Shown here piece after piece: positions 8,497 through 18,567 of a stretch of DNA of 64,000 nt. Below the pieces are notes generated by a model that was given only the letters and a program-made list of their open reading frames with translations, was not told the DNA's origin and searched no databases. A program made the position numbers and the translations under genes. This DNA is from Brevundimonas sp. GTDB lineage: Bacteria; Pseudomonadota; Alphaproteobacteria; Caulobacterales; Caulobacteraceae. Where the stretch lies: NCBI RefSeq assembly GCF_027487935.1, contig NZ_JAIYCP010000022.1:1-64000 (forward strand). Direction: 5' to 3'. The number at the start of each line of letters is the position of its first letter. Within the stretch, counting starts at the first letter, position 1.

Positions 8497-10299
8497 ATGA
8501 CCGATCTCAGGACTGTTCTGGGCGAAGCGGTCGGGGCCGCCTTCGCCACCGAAGGCGTGGACGCCGCGCTGGCCCGCGTCACGGCCTCCGACCGTCCCGA
8601 CCTGGCGGACTTCCAGTCCAACGGGGCGCTGGCCGCCGCCAAGGCGCTGAAGGCCAATCCACGCGAGCTGGCGGCCCGTGTCGCTGAACGGCTGACGAAC
8701 GATCCGCGTCTGGCTTCGGTCGAAGTCGCTGGCCCCGGCTTCATCAATCTGAAGCTGGCCGACAGCGCCCTGTCGATCCGCGCCGCCGAAGTCGCCGCGG
8801 ACAGCGCCCACGCCGGGGCCTCGGTGGTCGACACCCCGCGCAAGGTGGTGATCGACTTCGCCGGCCCGAACGTGGCCAAGCCGATGCACGTCGGACACCT
8901 GCGCAGTTCGATCATCGGCGAGAGCCTGAAGCGCATTTTCCGTTTCCGGGGCGACACCGTCTGGGGCGACGCCCATTTCGGCGACTGGGGCTTCCAGATG
9001 GGCCTGCTGATCGTCGCCGTGGGTGACGAGGGCAAGGCTTCCGGCTTCCTGATCGAGGGCAACGGCCCTTTCCCGGCCGAGAGCCCGGTCTCGCTCGAAG
9101 ACCTCGAGCGCCTCTATCCGGCCGCTGCGGCCATGGCCAAGGAGGACGCCGGCTTCCGGGACCGCGCCCGCAAGGCGACCGCTGAGCTGCAGGGCGGCCG
9201 TCCGGGCTACCGTGCCCTCTGGGCCCATTTTGTTGCGGTCAGCCGCACGGCACTGGAGCGCGAGTTCGGCGCGCTCGGCGTAACCTTCGACCTGTGGAAC
9301 GGCGAGAGCGATGCCGACCCGGTGATGGCCGAGATGATCGCCCATCTGGAAGCGAAGGGCCTGCTGGTCGAGGATGACGGTGCCCGGGTGGTCCACGTCG
9401 CCCGCTCCGGCGAGACACGGAAGAAGAAGCTGGCCGATGGCTCGGTTATCGAGGCCCCCAGCCCGCCGCCGCTGCTGGTCATCTCGTCGGAAGGCTCGGC
9501 CATGTACGGCACGACCGACCTCGCCACGATCCTGGACCGCCGCAAGGCGATCGATCCCGACCTGATCCTATATGTCGTCGACGAGCGGCAGGCCGAGCAT
9601 TTCGAACAGGTGTTCCGCGCGGCTTATCTGGCCGGCTACGCCGCCGAGGGCTCGCTGGACCACCTCGGCTTCGGCACCATGAACGGGCCGGACGGCAAGC
9701 CCTTCAAGACCCGCGCGGGTGGCGTCCTGAAGCTGCACGACCTGATCACCATGGCCGTCGACAAGGCCCGCGAGCGTCTGCATGAGGCGAAGCTCGGCGA
9801 CGACCTGCCCGCGGCCGAGTTCGAGACCATCGCCCACAAGGTGGCGGTCGCCGCCCTGAAATTCGCAGATCTGTCGAACAGCCGGACCACCAGCTACGTC
9901 TTCGACCTCGACCGCTTCATGAGCTTCGAGGGCAAGACCGGGCCGTATCTGCTTTACCAGGCCGTCCGCATCAAATCCCTGCTGCGCAAGGGCGCGGACC
10001 AGGGCGTGACGGCGGGCCCGATCGTTATCGCCGAGCCGGCCGAACGCGATCTGGCCCTGACGCTGGACGCGTTCTCCCAGGCGGTGACCGAGGCCTATGA
10101 AAAGCGGATGCCGCACGTCATCGCCGAACACGCCTATCGACTGGCACAGGGCTTCTCGAAATTCTACGCCGCCTGCCCGGTGCTGATCGCCCCTGACGCG
10201 GCCACCCGTGACTCGAGACTGGCCCTGTCGAAAGCTGCGCTGGACCAGCTGGAAACCGCTCTGACCCTCCTCGGGATCGACACACCGGAGCGGATGTAG
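8497..10299 (+). CDS. argS: arginyl-tRNA synthetase
   Basis: ArgS charges tRNA-Arg with arginine. The 600-residue class I synthetase has an N-terminal Add-1 domain, the HIGH-type motif HVGH at 131-134 in [15 protein letters not shown], the family-typical [12 protein letters not shown] block before the C-terminal DALR anticodon-binding domain, and the degenerate KMSK region [12 protein letters not shown]. Start and spacing are fixed by the contact with the preceding exported-protein gene. A tRNA-Arg(CCT), one of its substrates, lies at 51.9 kb. Confidence 0.97.
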   Translation: MTDLRTVLGEAVGAAFATEGVDAALARVTASDRPDLADFQSNGALAAAKALKANPRELAARVAERLTNDPRLASVEVAGPGFINLKLADSALSIRAAEVAADSAHAGASVVDTPRKVVIDFAGPNVAKPMHVGHLRSSIIGESLKRIFRFRGDTVWGDAHFGDWGFQMGLLIVAVGDEGKASGFLIEGNGPFPAESPVSLEDLERLYPAAAAMAKEDAGFRDRARKATAELQGGRPGYRALWAHFVAVSRTALEREFGALGVTFDLWNGESDADPVMAEMIAHLEAKGLLVEDDGARVVHVARSGETRKKKLADGSVIEAPSPPPLLVISSEGSAMYGTTDLATILDRRKAIDPDLILYVVDERQAEHFEQVFRAAYLAGYAAEGSLDHLGFGTMNGPDGKPFKTRAGGVLKLHDLITMAVDKARERLHEAKLGDDLPAAEFETIAHKVAVAALKFADLSNSRTTSYVFDLDRFMSFEGKTGPYLLYQAVRIKSLLRKGADQGVTAGPIVIAEPAERDLALTLDAFSQAVTEAYEKRMPHVIAEHAYRLAQGFSKFYAACPVLIAPDAATRDSRLALSKAALDQLETALTLLGIDTPERM

Positions 10300-10332
10300 G
10301 CTAGATTGACGGCTCCAGGAGGGAGCCCGCCC

Positions 10333-11346
10333 ATGTCGCTCGACGCCTATATCGCCGGCCTGCCGAAGGCGGAGCTTCACCTGCATATCGAGGGCAGTCT
10401 CGAGCCCGAACTGATGTTCGAACTGGCGCAGCGCAACGGCGTGGCCATTCCGTTCGACAGCGTCGAGGCCGTGCGCGCCGCCTATGATTTCTCCAACCTG
10501 CAGGACTTCCTCGACATCTATTACGCCGGGGCCAATGTGCTGCTGACGCGGCGGGACTTCGAGGATCTGGCCTTTGCCTATTTCCAGCGCGCCGCGGCCG
10601 ACACTGTCCGGCACGCCGAGATCTTCTTCGACCCCCAGACCCATACGGACCGGGGCGTGCCCTTCGGCGTGGTGGTCGAAGGCCTTGTCGCGGGCATGGA
10701 ACGGGCGAAGACCGAACTGGGCGTCACCTCTGGCCTGATCCTCAGCTTCCTGCGCCACCTCAGCGAGGCGGAGGCCTTCGCCACGCTGGAGGCCGCGAAG
10801 CCCTGGCTGCACCATTTTGTCGGGGTTGGTCTCGACTCGTCGGAGGTCGGCCACCCGCCGTCGAAATTCGAGCGCGTGTTCGCCGCCGCCGGCGCGCTGG
10901 GCCTCAAGCGCTGCGCCCATGCCGGCGAGGAAGGGCCGCCGGCCTATGTGCGCGAGGCGCTCGATCTGCTGCACATCGACCGCATGGACCATGGCAACCG
11001 GTCGATGGAGGACGAGGCGCTGATCCAGCGGCTGGCCGCGTCGCAGATGACGCTGACCGTCTGCCCGTTGTCGAACCTGAAGCTCTGTGTGGTGAAGGAC
11101 CTCAAGGACCATCCCGTACCCGAGATGCTGCGTCGCGGCCTGCATGTGACTCTGAACTCGGACGACCCGGCCTATTTTGGCGGCTATGTGAACGAGAACT
11201 ATCGCCAGCTGGCGCAGGCTGTCGGCCTGACCCGTGACCAACTCACCCTGCTGGCGCGCAACAGTTTCGAAGGGTCGTTCCTGGCAGAGACTGACAAGGC
11301 CGCGCGGATCGCCGAAGTCGAGGCGTGGGCCGCCCGTTCCGCTTGA
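10333..11346 (+). CDS. adenine deaminase (adenosine deaminase superfamily)
   Basis: This 337-residue metal-dependent deaminase has zinc ligands His16 and His18 (AELHLHIEG), His196 with Glu199 (CAHAGEEGP), and Asp277-Asp278 ([11 protein letters not shown]). The [11 protein letters not shown] and [11 protein letters not shown] wording is typical of the yeast Aah1-type adenine deaminase rather than of adenosine deaminase, so hydrolysis of adenine to hypoxanthine is the likely reaction. The ATG at 10333 follows a strong AGGAGG site about 9 bases upstream; the TTG at 10306 is less likely. It follows argS by 33 bases. Confidence 0.85.
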   Translation: MSLDAYIAGLPKAELHLHIEGSLEPELMFELAQRNGVAIPFDSVEAVRAAYDFSNLQDFLDIYYAGANVLLTRRDFEDLAFAYFQRAAADTVRHAEIFFDPQTHTDRGVPFGVVVEGLVAGMERAKTELGVTSGLILSFLRHLSEAEAFATLEAAKPWLHHFVGVGLDSSEVGHPPSKFERVFAAAGALGLKRCAHAGEEGPPAYVREALDLLHIDRMDHGNRSMEDEALIQRLAASQMTLTVCPLSNLKLCVVKDLKDHPVPEMLRRGLHVTLNSDDPAYFGGYVNENYRQLAQAVGLTRDQLTLLARNSFEGSFLAETDKAARIAEVEAWAARSA

Positions 11347-11370
11347 CTCGCGGCCAGAGTCGGGGCCTAG

Positions 11371-11555
11371 GTCCGTTTGCTCTCGCGGGAGAGATCGGAG
11401 CCCTTTAGGGGGGTCCGGAGCCGAAGGCGCAACCGCCCCGGAAACGCTCAGGCAAACGGACCGCGAGGACATACGGACGCTGGAAAGTCATCCTTCGGGA
11501 TGCGCCGACGGAGCAAGCGGGCAACCGCGGAATCTCTCAGGCTTCAGGACAGCGG
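11371..11555 (+). promoter_or_regulatory. tandem glycine riboswitch upstream of gcvT
   Basis: Two glycine-aptamer-like units lie in series. The first is closed by GTCCGTTTGC (11371-11380) pairing with GCAAACGGAC (11452-11461) and contains CGGGAGAGATCGGAG and ACGCTCAGGC. The second (about 11474-11555) contains CTCTCAGGCTTCAGGACAGCG. Both show the GGAGA/GGAAA opening and CTCAGGC closing elements of the class. A GGCGG-N6-CCGCC hairpin at about 11568-11583 lies between the second unit and the gcvT start and is a candidate expression platform. The downstream glycine cleavage genes fit an on-switch. Confidence 0.92.
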
Positions 11556-11608
11556 GGGCGCGAGGACGGCGGAGCTTTCCGCCCCGGTACGCGACTCTGA
11601 AGGCCGAC

Positions 11609-12724
11609 ATGACCGACGAATCTCTGAAGACCACGCCCCTCAACGCCGCGCATCGCGCCCTGGGTGCCCGCATGGTGGGTTTTGGCGGCTATGACATGCC
11701 GGTGCAGTACGAAGGCGTTCTGGCTGAACACCGCTGGACACGCGAACACGCCGGCCTGTTCGATGTCTCGCACATGGGCCAGTGCAAGATCACCGGCGAG
11801 GACGCCACGGCCCAGTTCGAGCGCTTCGTCCCCGGCGACTATGCGATCCTCAAGGCAGGCCGGCAGAAATACAGCCTGCTCCTGAACACCGAGGGCGGCA
11901 TCATGGACGACCTGATGGCCGGTCGTCCCGATCATGACGGCCTCCATGTCGTCGTGAATGCGGGCAACAAGGACGCCGACTTCGCCTTCCTGGAGGCCAA
12001 TCTGTCCGGCGACGCGAGACTGACGGTGCTTGCCGACCGCGCCCTGATCGCCATCCAGGGTCCCGAGGCCGCCGAGGTGATGGCCGCGCATGAGCCCGTC
12101 CTGGCCGAAATGGGCTTCATGGACTGCGCCCGCCTGATGCTGTTCGGCTGCGACTGCTTCATCTCCCGTTCCGGCTACACCGGTGAGGACGGCTACGAGA
12201 TTTCCGTGCCGGCCGACCAGGCAGAGCGCATCTGGACCACGATCCTGAAAGATGCCCGCGTCAAGCCGATCGGCCTCGGTGCACGCGACAGCCTGCGCCT
12301 TGAGGCCGGCCTGCCCCTGCACGGCCACGACATCGACCCCTCGACCAGCCCGGTCGAGGGTGCCCTGACCTTCGCCCTGTCGAAATCGCGCAAGGAGCGC
12401 GCGGATTTCAACGGCGCCGCCCGCATCCTGAAGGAACTGGCCGACGGTCCATCGCGGGTCCGCGTCGGCCTGAGCGTCAAGGAAGGGGCTCCTGCCCGTG
12501 AGGGCGCAGAGATCGCTGACATGGACGGGAACGTCATTGGCAATGTCACTTCGGGCGGCCCCTCGCCGACGCTGGGGCGCAACATCGCCATGGGATATGT
12601 CCCGCCGGAATTCGCCGACCTGGGTACCGAGCTGAAGGTCATCGTGCGCGGCAAGCCTGCCGCTGCCGAGGTCGTCGCCATGCCCTTCGTCGCCCAACGC
12701 TACTATCGCAAACCGAAAGCCTGA
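11609..12724 (+). CDS. gcvT: glycine cleavage system T protein (aminomethyltransferase)
   Basis: GcvT moves the methylene group from the lipoyl arm of GcvH to tetrahydrofolate and releases ammonia. The 371-residue protein begins with the family pattern [26 protein letters not shown] and has the conserved segments [22 protein letters not shown] and [20 protein letters not shown]. The ATG at 11609 follows the riboswitch; longer in-frame sequence would run through the aptamers and is not protein-like. First gene of the gcvT-gcvH-gcvPA-gcvPB operon, 12 bases ahead of gcvH. Confidence 0.97.
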   Translation: MTDESLKTTPLNAAHRALGARMVGFGGYDMPVQYEGVLAEHRWTREHAGLFDVSHMGQCKITGEDATAQFERFVPGDYAILKAGRQKYSLLLNTEGGIMDDLMAGRPDHDGLHVVVNAGNKDADFAFLEANLSGDARLTVLADRALIAIQGPEAAEVMAAHEPVLAEMGFMDCARLMLFGCDCFISRSGYTGEDGYEISVPADQAERIWTTILKDARVKPIGLGARDSLRLEAGLPLHGHDIDPSTSPVEGALTFALSKSRKERADFNGAARILKELADGPSRVRVGLSVKEGAPAREGAEIADMDGNVIGNVTSGGPSPTLGRNIAMGYVPPEFADLGTELKVIVRGKPAAAEVVAMPFVAQRYYRKPKA

Positions 12725-12735
12725 GGATCGGACCG

Positions 12736-13098
12736 ATGCATTTCTCCAAGGATCACGAGTGGGTTCGCCTTGACGGCGACGTCGCTACCGTCGGCATCAC
12801 CCAATACGCCGCAGACGCCCTCGGCGATGTGGTGTTTGTGGAAACCCCCGATGCCGGGAAAGTCGTCACCAAGGGCGACGGGTTCGCCGTCGTCGAGAGC
12901 GTCAAGGCGGCTTCGGACGTCTATGCCCCGGTTTCGGGTGAGGTGATCGAAGGCAACGCGGCCCTTGCCTCGGCTCCGGAAACCGTCAACGCCGATCCTG
13001 AAGGCGAAGGCTGGTTCGCAAAGATCAAGGTGTCCGACACCTCGACCGACGGCCTGATGGACCGCGCCGCCTACGACGCCTTCCTCGCTTCCCTCTAA
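12736..13098 (+). CDS. gcvH: glycine cleavage system H protein
   Basis: GcvH is the lipoyl carrier that shuttles the aminomethyl group between the P, T and L proteins. The 120-residue sequence has the lipoylation lysine Lys57 in [14 protein letters not shown], preceded by the typical [16 protein letters not shown] block and followed by the GEVIEGN turn. Length and motif spacing are normal. It sits 11 bases after gcvT and 27 bases before gcvPA. Confidence 0.97.
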   Translation: MHFSKDHEWVRLDGDVATVGITQYAADALGDVVFVETPDAGKVVTKGDGFAVVESVKAASDVYAPVSGEVIEGNAALASAPETVNADPEGEGWFAKIKVSDTSTDGLMDRAAYDAFLASL

Positions 13099-13125
13099 GC
13101 CCTTTCACGCACGGATCTCCCCGCC

Positions 13126-14469
13126 ATGCGCTACCTGCCTCTGACGCCTGATGACCGCTCTGCCATGCTGGCGGCCATCGGGGCCAAATCGATCGATGAC
13201 CTGTTCGTGGACGTGCCGGCAGCGGCGCGGCGCGCCGGTTTCGTCGACCTGCCACGCGTGGCGGGCGAGCTGGAGGTCGAGCGGGCGCTGGGAGCCATGG
13301 CGGCGAAGAATGCCTCGGCGGGGTCGGTGCCGTTTTTCTGTGGCGCAGGTGCCTACAAGCACCACGTCCCGGCGACGGTGGACCATGTGATCCAGAGGTC
13401 GGAGTTCCTGACCAGCTATACGCCCTACCAGCCTGAAATCGCTCAAGGCACGCTGCAGTATCTGTACGAGTTCCAGACCCAGGTCGCGAACCTGACCGGT
13501 ATGCCCGTGGCCAATGCCAGCCTCTATGACGGTTCGACCGCCATGGCCGAGAGCGTGCTGATGGCCACCCGCGTGACGCGCCGCAACAAGGCCGTGATCT
13601 CGGGCGGGGTTCATCCGCACTATGTCCGGGCGACCGAGACCGTGGTTCATGCCGTCGGCGTCGGGACCCAGGTCCTGCCCGCCGCCGTCGACGCCGAGGC
13701 CGATGTCATTGCGCAGATCGGGCCCGACACGGCCTGTGTCGTCGTCCAGACACCGAACGTCTTCGGCACCGCCACCGACGTGTCGAAGATCGCCGAGGCG
13801 GCCCATGCCGCCGGAGCCCTGCTGATCGTGGTGGTCACCGAGGCCGTGTCGATGGGCTTGCTGAAGTCGCCCGGCGAAATGGGAGCCGACATCGTCGCCG
13901 CCGAGGGCCAGTCGATCGGCAACGCCCTGAACTATGGCGGTCCTTACGTCGGCCTGTTTGCGACACGCGACAAATTGGTGCGCCAGATGCCGGGTCGCCT
14001 GTGCGGTGAAACCGTGGACGCCGACGGCACGCGCGGCTTCGTCCTGACCCTGTCGACCCGCGAGCAGCACATCCGCCGCGACAAGGCGACGTCGAACATC
14101 TGCACCAACTCGGGCCTGTGCACCCTGGCCTTCACCATCCACATGAGCCTGCTCGGCGAGACGGGGCTGCGCAAGATGGCCCTGCTGAACCACGAGAAGG
14201 CGCTGGCGACCCGCGACGCCCTGGCCGCCATTCCCGGCGTCGAGGTGCTGACCCCGCGGTTCTTCAACGAGTTCGCGGTGCGCCTGCCCAAACCTGCCGC
14301 CGAGGTGGTCGAGGCCCTGGCCCAACATCGCATCCTGGCCGGCGTGCCCTATAGCCGCCTGGCCCCCGCAGCCGGCATGGACGATGTCCTGCTGGTCGCT
14401 GCGACCGAGACGACCATGGATGCTGACATCGAAATCCTGGCGAGCGCGCTCGCCAAGGCCTGCGCTTAA
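13126..14469 (+). CDS. gcvPA: glycine dehydrogenase (decarboxylating) subunit 1
   Basis: This 447-residue protein is the N-terminal half of the P protein, which decarboxylates glycine on PLP. In this organism P is split into two chains. Characteristic segments are [39 protein letters not shown] and [14 protein letters not shown]. It carries no PLP lysine, as expected for the regulatory or structural half, and must pair with gcvPB, which starts 12 bases downstream. The ATG at 13126 is directly followed by the conserved [11 protein letters not shown] opening. Confidence 0.97.
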   Translation: MRYLPLTPDDRSAMLAAIGAKSIDDLFVDVPAAARRAGFVDLPRVAGELEVERALGAMAAKNASAGSVPFFCGAGAYKHHVPATVDHVIQRSEFLTSYTPYQPEIAQGTLQYLYEFQTQVANLTGMPVANASLYDGSTAMAESVLMATRVTRRNKAVISGGVHPHYVRATETVVHAVGVGTQVLPAAVDAEADVIAQIGPDTACVVVQTPNVFGTATDVSKIAEAAHAAGALLIVVVTEAVSMGLLKSPGEMGADIVAAEGQSIGNALNYGGPYVGLFATRDKLVRQMPGRLCGETVDADGTRGFVLTLSTREQHIRRDKATSNICTNSGLCTLAFTIHMSLLGETGLRKMALLNHEKALATRDALAAIPGVEVLTPRFFNEFAVRLPKPAAEVVEALAQHRILAGVPYSRLAPAAGMDDVLLVAATETTMDADIEILASALAKACA

Positions 14470-14481
14470 GGAGCCCGGATC

Positions 14482-16053
14482 ATGAGCACCATGAACACCG
14501 TCGGCCGCCCGACCACGCCGAACCGCGTCGAGAGCAAGCCCGCTACCCTGACCGGCGGGCGCGGCCTGCTGCAGAACGAGCACCTGATCTTCGAGGGCGA
14601 CGGCTGGGGCAAGACCGGCGTCGATCTGCCGGAACCGAAAACGGACGGCTCGGACCTCGGCGATCTTGTGCGCCGCGATCCGATCGGCCTGCCTGGTCTC
14701 TCGGAGCCCGAGACGATGCGCCACTATGTGCGTCTGTCGCAGAAGAACCACGCCATCGATCTGGCGATCTATCCGCTGGGATCGTGCACGATGAAGCACA
14801 ACCCGCGCCTCAACGAGAAAATGGCCCGCCTGCCGGGCTTTTCGGACATCCACCCGCTGCAGCCGACCTCGACCGTACAGGGCGCATTGGAGGTGATGGA
14901 CACCCTGTCGCATTGGCTCAAGACCCTGACCGGTATGCCCGCCGTGGCCCTGTCGCCCAAGGCGGGGGCGCATGGCGAGCTGTGCGGTCTGATGGCCATC
15001 CGTGCCGCCCATGAGGCGTCGGGCCAGCATGAGCAGCGCCGCAAGGTGCTGGTGCCGACCTCGGCCCATGGCACCAATCCGGCCACCGCTGCCTTTGTCG
15101 GCTACACCGTCGTGGAAGTGGCCCAGACCGACGACGGCCGCGTCGACGTGGCCGATCTCGCGTCCAAGCTGGGCGAAGACGTCGCCGCCATCATGGTGAC
15201 CAACCCGAACACCTGTGGCCTGTTCGAGCGCGACATCCTCGAGATCAGCCGCCTGACCCACGAGGCCGGCGCGTATTTTTACTGTGACGGCGCGAACTTC
15301 AACGCCATCGTCGGCCGGGTCCGCCCGGGCGACCTGGGCGTCGATGCCATGCACATCAACCTGCACAAGACCTTTTCGACGCCGCACGGCGGCGGCGGTC
15401 CGGGCGCAGGCCCGGTGGTGCTTTCGGCAGCCCTGGCGCCCTTCGCCCCGGCGCCCTGGGTCGTGCATGACGCAGACGGCTATCGCCTGATCGAGCGCGA
15501 GGAGGACGAGGCGGCGCAGGCGTTCGGCCGCCTGTGCGCCTTCCAGGGCCAAATGGGCATGTACACCCGGGCCCTCAGCTACATGATGAGCCACGGCTCG
15601 GACGGCCTGCGTCAGGTCGCCGAGGATGCGGTGCTGAACGCCAACTACATCAAGGCCCGGCTGTCGGATGTGATGAGCGCCGCCTTCCCGGAAGGCCCCT
15701 GCATGCACGAGGCCCTGTTCGACGACGAATGGCTGAAGGGCACGGACATCACCACGCTCGACTTCGCCAAGGCGATGATCGACGAGGGCTTCCACCCGAT
15801 GACCATGTATTTCCCGCTGGTCGTCCACGGTGCCATGCTGATCGAGCCGACTGAGACCGAGTCCAAGCAGGAGCTTGATCGCTTTATCCACGCCATGCGG
15901 GCGCTGGCCGAAGCGGCCAGGGCCGGCGACGTCGACCGGTTCAAGGGTGCCCCCTTCCATGCGCCGATGAAGCGACTGGACGAGACCCGCGCCGCCCGCT
16001 CACCGGTGCTGCGCTGGACCGCGCCGGAAGGCTCGAACATCGCTGCCGAATAG
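14482..16053 (+). CDS. gcvPB: glycine dehydrogenase (decarboxylating) subunit 2
   Basis: The 523-residue catalytic half of the split P protein. The PLP-binding lysine is Lys296 in NLHKTFSTPHGGGGPG, and family blocks YPLGSCTMKHNPR, SPKAGAHGELCG and LVPTSAHGTNPA are visible. It forms an alpha2beta2 enzyme with GcvPA in characterised split systems. Last gene of the riboswitch-controlled gcv operon; the lipoamide dehydrogenase (L protein) is not in the window. A separate SDR gene begins 45 bases downstream. Confidence 0.97.
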   Translation: MSTMNTVGRPTTPNRVESKPATLTGGRGLLQNEHLIFEGDGWGKTGVDLPEPKTDGSDLGDLVRRDPIGLPGLSEPETMRHYVRLSQKNHAIDLAIYPLGSCTMKHNPRLNEKMARLPGFSDIHPLQPTSTVQGALEVMDTLSHWLKTLTGMPAVALSPKAGAHGELCGLMAIRAAHEASGQHEQRRKVLVPTSAHGTNPATAAFVGYTVVEVAQTDDGRVDVADLASKLGEDVAAIMVTNPNTCGLFERDILEISRLTHEAGAYFYCDGANFNAIVGRVRPGDLGVDAMHINLHKTFSTPHGGGGPGAGPVVLSAALAPFAPAPWVVHDADGYRLIEREEDEAAQAFGRLCAFQGQMGMYTRALSYMMSHGSDGLRQVAEDAVLNANYIKARLSDVMSAAFPEGPCMHEALFDDEWLKGTDITTLDFAKAMIDEGFHPMTMYFPLVVHGAMLIEPTETESKQELDRFIHAMRALAEAARAGDVDRFKGAPFHAPMKRLDETRAARSPVLRWTAPEGSNIAAE

Positions 16054-16098
16054 GCGGCACACCTTGCGCCGGACGGGTCGGGTGCCGACCTGTCCGGC

Positions 16099-17037
16099 AT
16101 GACCTCTTTCATGATCAGCGACATCCCTGACCAGAGCGGCAAACTGGCCGTCGTCACCGGTGCAAACAGCGGCACCGGCTTCGAAACCGCGAAGGCTTTG
16201 GCCGCCAGGGGAGGCGAGGTCATCCTGGCCACCCGCAGCGCCGATCGCGCCGGGGCGGCGATCACCGCGATCCGACGCACCCTTCCGCAAGCCCGACTGC
16301 GCTTCGAACCGCTCGACCTGGCGTCCCAGGGCTCGGTTGCCGCATTCGCAGATCGTCTGCGGGCCGAAGGACGCCCCATCAACACCCTGGTCAACAATGC
16401 CGGCGTGATGGCCCTGCCGAAACGAACCGTCACCGAGAACGGATTCGAGACCCAGCTGGCGACCAATTATCTCGGCCATTTCGCCCTGACGGCGCGATTG
16501 CTGCCCCTGCTGAGGGGTGGTCGGGCCCGGGTGGTTCAGTTATCGAGCATCGTGCACCGGCACGGTCGGATCCAGCTCGACGACCTGCAGTTCGAGGCGG
16601 CCTACAAGCCATGGCCTGCCTATGCCCAGTCCAAGCTGGCCATGCTGATGTTTGCACTGGAGCTGGACCGCCGCAACCGCGCGAACGGCTGGGGTCTGAC
16701 GAGTGTGGGCGCCCATCCGGGCTATGCCCGAACCGGCCTGATCGCCAGCGGGCCGATGAGCCGGTCCGCGGTCGCGAGGATGGTTCTGCGGTTCGTGTAC
16801 CGACCGGTCCTTGAGCCGCTATTCAGCCACTCCGCCGCTGCGGGTGCCCTGCCAATCCTGATGGCGGCGACGGCTCCCGACGTGGCTGGGGGTACCTATT
16901 TCGGGCCCCGGGACATGCGGGAAATGAAGGGCCCGGCCGGCTTGGGCAAGATCGCAAACCGGGCACTCGACCCCGCGGTCGCGGCTGGCCTGTGGGAGGC
17001 GTCCGAGGCGCTGACGGGGGTCCGGTTCGACGCCTGA
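16099..17037 (+). CDS. short-chain dehydrogenase/reductase of the retinol-dehydrogenase/WWOX-like group
   Basis: The 312-residue protein has the classical SDR features: TGANSGTGFETA cofactor loop near residue 18, LVNNAGVM near 98, an SSIVHRHG catalytic-serine segment and Tyr175-x3-Lys179 (YAQSK). The pattern FETQLATNYLGHFALT resembles the retinol dehydrogenase/WWOX-like group, whose bacterial members act on unidentified carbonyl substrates. NADP preference is suggested by LATRSADR after beta-2. It is likely a separate transcription unit or a read-through tail of the gcv operon. Confidence 0.85.
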   Translation: MTSFMISDIPDQSGKLAVVTGANSGTGFETAKALAARGGEVILATRSADRAGAAITAIRRTLPQARLRFEPLDLASQGSVAAFADRLRAEGRPINTLVNNAGVMALPKRTVTENGFETQLATNYLGHFALTARLLPLLRGGRARVVQLSSIVHRHGRIQLDDLQFEAAYKPWPAYAQSKLAMLMFALELDRRNRANGWGLTSVGAHPGYARTGLIASGPMSRSAVARMVLRFVYRPVLEPLFSHSAAAGALPILMAATAPDVAGGTYFGPRDMREMKGPAGLGKIANRALDPAVAAGLWEASEALTGVRFDA

Positions 17038-17058
17038 CCGCGCGGCGTAAGGCGGGGA

Positions 17059-17571
17059 CTAGTTCAGCCGCGAGCCGATCTGGGCGATGGCGGCGTCGAG
17101 CAGGGGGTCGGACTTCTGACCGGCCAGACGGGCGGCCAGGATCTGTTCGGCGGCACGGGCGGCGAGATCGGCGGCGGCGGTCTTCACCTCGGCCGTGGCC
17201 TGGGCCTCGGCCTGGGCGATGCGGCGCTCGGCGAGGGCCTGACGACGGGCCAGGGTCTCTTCGAGCTTGGCCTTGGCCTCGACCTCCATCAGACGGGCTT
17301 CGGCCTCGGCAGCCGCGAGCATTTTAGCGGCCTGGGCCTCGGCCTCGGCCTTTTCGGCGCGGATCTGGGCCAGCAGGGCTTCGGCCTCGGCGCGCAGACG
17401 CGCGGCCTCGTCGAGTTCGGACTGGATCCTGGCGGCCTTGGCGTCGAGCTGGCCGGCGACCAGTTTGGGCACGCCGACGAAGACGCAGATGCCGATGAAC
17501 AGGAACAGGCCTGCGGCGACCCAGAGTTCCGGGTTGGCGAGGTCGTAGAGGTGCGGATTGAAGAATTCCAT
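17059..17571 (-). CDS. atpF: ATP synthase F0 subunit b
   Basis: The 170-residue subunit forms one strand of the peripheral stalk linking F0 to F1. It has one N-terminal membrane segment (LWVAAGLFLFIGICVFVGV, about residues 17-35) followed by a long Ala/Glu/Arg-rich helix that should form a coiled coil. Its ATG overlaps the atpF' stop by one base. It is the last gene of the F0 operon. F1 genes are elsewhere, as is usual in alphaproteobacteria. Confidence 0.95.
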   Translation of the reverse strand: MEFFNPHLYDLANPELWVAAGLFLFIGICVFVGVPKLVAGQLDAKAARIQSELDEAARLRAEAEALLAQIRAEKAEAEAQAAKMLAAAEAEARLMEVEAKAKLEETLARRQALAERRIAQAEAQATAEVKTAAADLAARAAEQILAARLAGQKSDPLLDAAIAQIGSRLN

Positions 17572-18158
17572 CAGGCGGCACCCTTCACGGCAGCAGCGGC
17601 TTCGGCGGCGGACGGCGCCTTGCCGGTGAATCGTTCGACGATGGCGGCGGCGGTTTCCGATGCGATCGTAGCGACATTGGTCATGGCGGCGTCACGGGTC
17701 TTGCCGATGGCGGTCTCGGCCTCGGCGATCCGGGCGTTGACGACGGCTTCTTCCTCGGCCGCACGGGCGTTGGCCGCATCGGTGACCCGGGCCTTGGCGG
17801 CGGTCGCCATAGCGCGGGACCCGGCGCGGGCGGCCTCGACCTCGGCCTTGGCGGCTTCGGCCTGACCGGCGGCCTCGGCCTGGACCTGACGGGCCGCGGA
17901 AACGGCATCGGCGATGGTGGCGGCCCGTTGATCGATGACGCCACGCAGGCGCGGCACGAAGACCTTGGCCATCAGCCAGTAGAGAATGGCGAACAGGAAC
18001 AGCAGATAGACGATCTGACCGAACCAGTGCTGGAACTCGAACTGCGGCAAGCCGCCCCCGCCACCGCCGTGGGCGGCTTCGGTCGAGGCGTGCGTGTCAC
18101 CGACGGCGACCGAATGGGGCGCGTCGTGATTCACTGCGGGTTGAGCGGATTCGGTCAT
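17571..18158 (-). CDS. atpF': ATP synthase F0 subunit b'
   Basis: This 195-residue second b-type subunit (b', also called AtpG) pairs with AtpF in the heterodimeric peripheral stalk of alphaproteobacteria. It has a polar, Gly-rich N-terminal extension (about 35 residues), one membrane segment (IVYLLFLFAILYWLMAKVFV, about 49-68), and a long Ala-rich coiled-coil arm. RLRGVIDQRAATIADAVSAA after the membrane segment is typical. It lies 95 bases after atpE. Confidence 0.95.
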   Translation of the reverse strand: MTESAQPAVNHDAPHSVAVGDTHASTEAAHGGGGGGLPQFEFQHWFGQIVYLLFLFAILYWLMAKVFVPRLRGVIDQRAATIADAVSAARQVQAEAAGQAEAAKAEVEAARAGSRAMATAAKARVTDAANARAAEEEAVVNARIAEAETAIGKTRDAAMTNVATIASETAAAIVERFTGKAPSAAEAAAAVKGAA

Positions 18159-18253
18159 CTGTCGCCTGATGTTTGAGCGGTCGATACGTCAGTCAGAAAA
18201 CGAGGCGGCGACCCGGCCGGAACCGGGCCGCCCCATCGATCAGAAAGACGAAA

Positions 18254-18520
18254 TCAGCTCGCCGAAGTCCAGAGCAGGATGCCGATGACGAACGACAGAA
18301 TGCCGAGGGCTTCAGCCAGGGCCGCGCCGACGAACAGGTTGCCGATTTGCGAGCCGGCGGCCGACGGGTTGCGCAGGGCACCCGCCAGGAAGTTGCCGAA
18401 GATGTTGCCGACGCCGATGCCGGCACCGATCATGCCGGTCATGGCCAGGCCGGCGCCGATGGCGTTACCGGCCGAGACGATGGCGGCGGCGTTGGCGGCG
18501 GCGATTTGCGGATCAACCAT
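18254..18520 (-). CDS. atpE: ATP synthase F0 subunit c
   Basis: Subunit c forms the proton-driven rotor ring. The 88-residue hairpin protein has two membrane helices joined by the polar loop RNPSA (50-54). The proton-carrying carboxylate is Glu70 in [11 protein letters not shown]. The glycine-rich first helix ([20 protein letters not shown]) sets ring packing. The protein is slightly longer than the usual 75-80 residues because of N- and C-terminal extensions. No sodium-binding motif is seen, so proton coupling is expected. Confidence 0.96.
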   Translation of the reverse strand: MVDPQIAAANAAAIVSAGNAIGAGLAMTGMIGAGIGVGNIFGNFLAGALRNPSAAGSQIGNLFVGAALAEALGILSFVIGILLWTSAS

Positions 18521-18567
18521 GGTGTTCAGTCCTGTGAGAGTTGGTTGGTTGGAGAAGAACGGGTGGC

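Noticed and set aside
13105-15960. Very long minus-strand open frame (951 codons) opposite gcvPA and gcvPB
   Set aside because: It mirrors two clearly recognised glycine dehydrogenase genes; its translation is His/Gly/Gln-rich with no domain, as expected for the antisense of GC-rich coding DNA.
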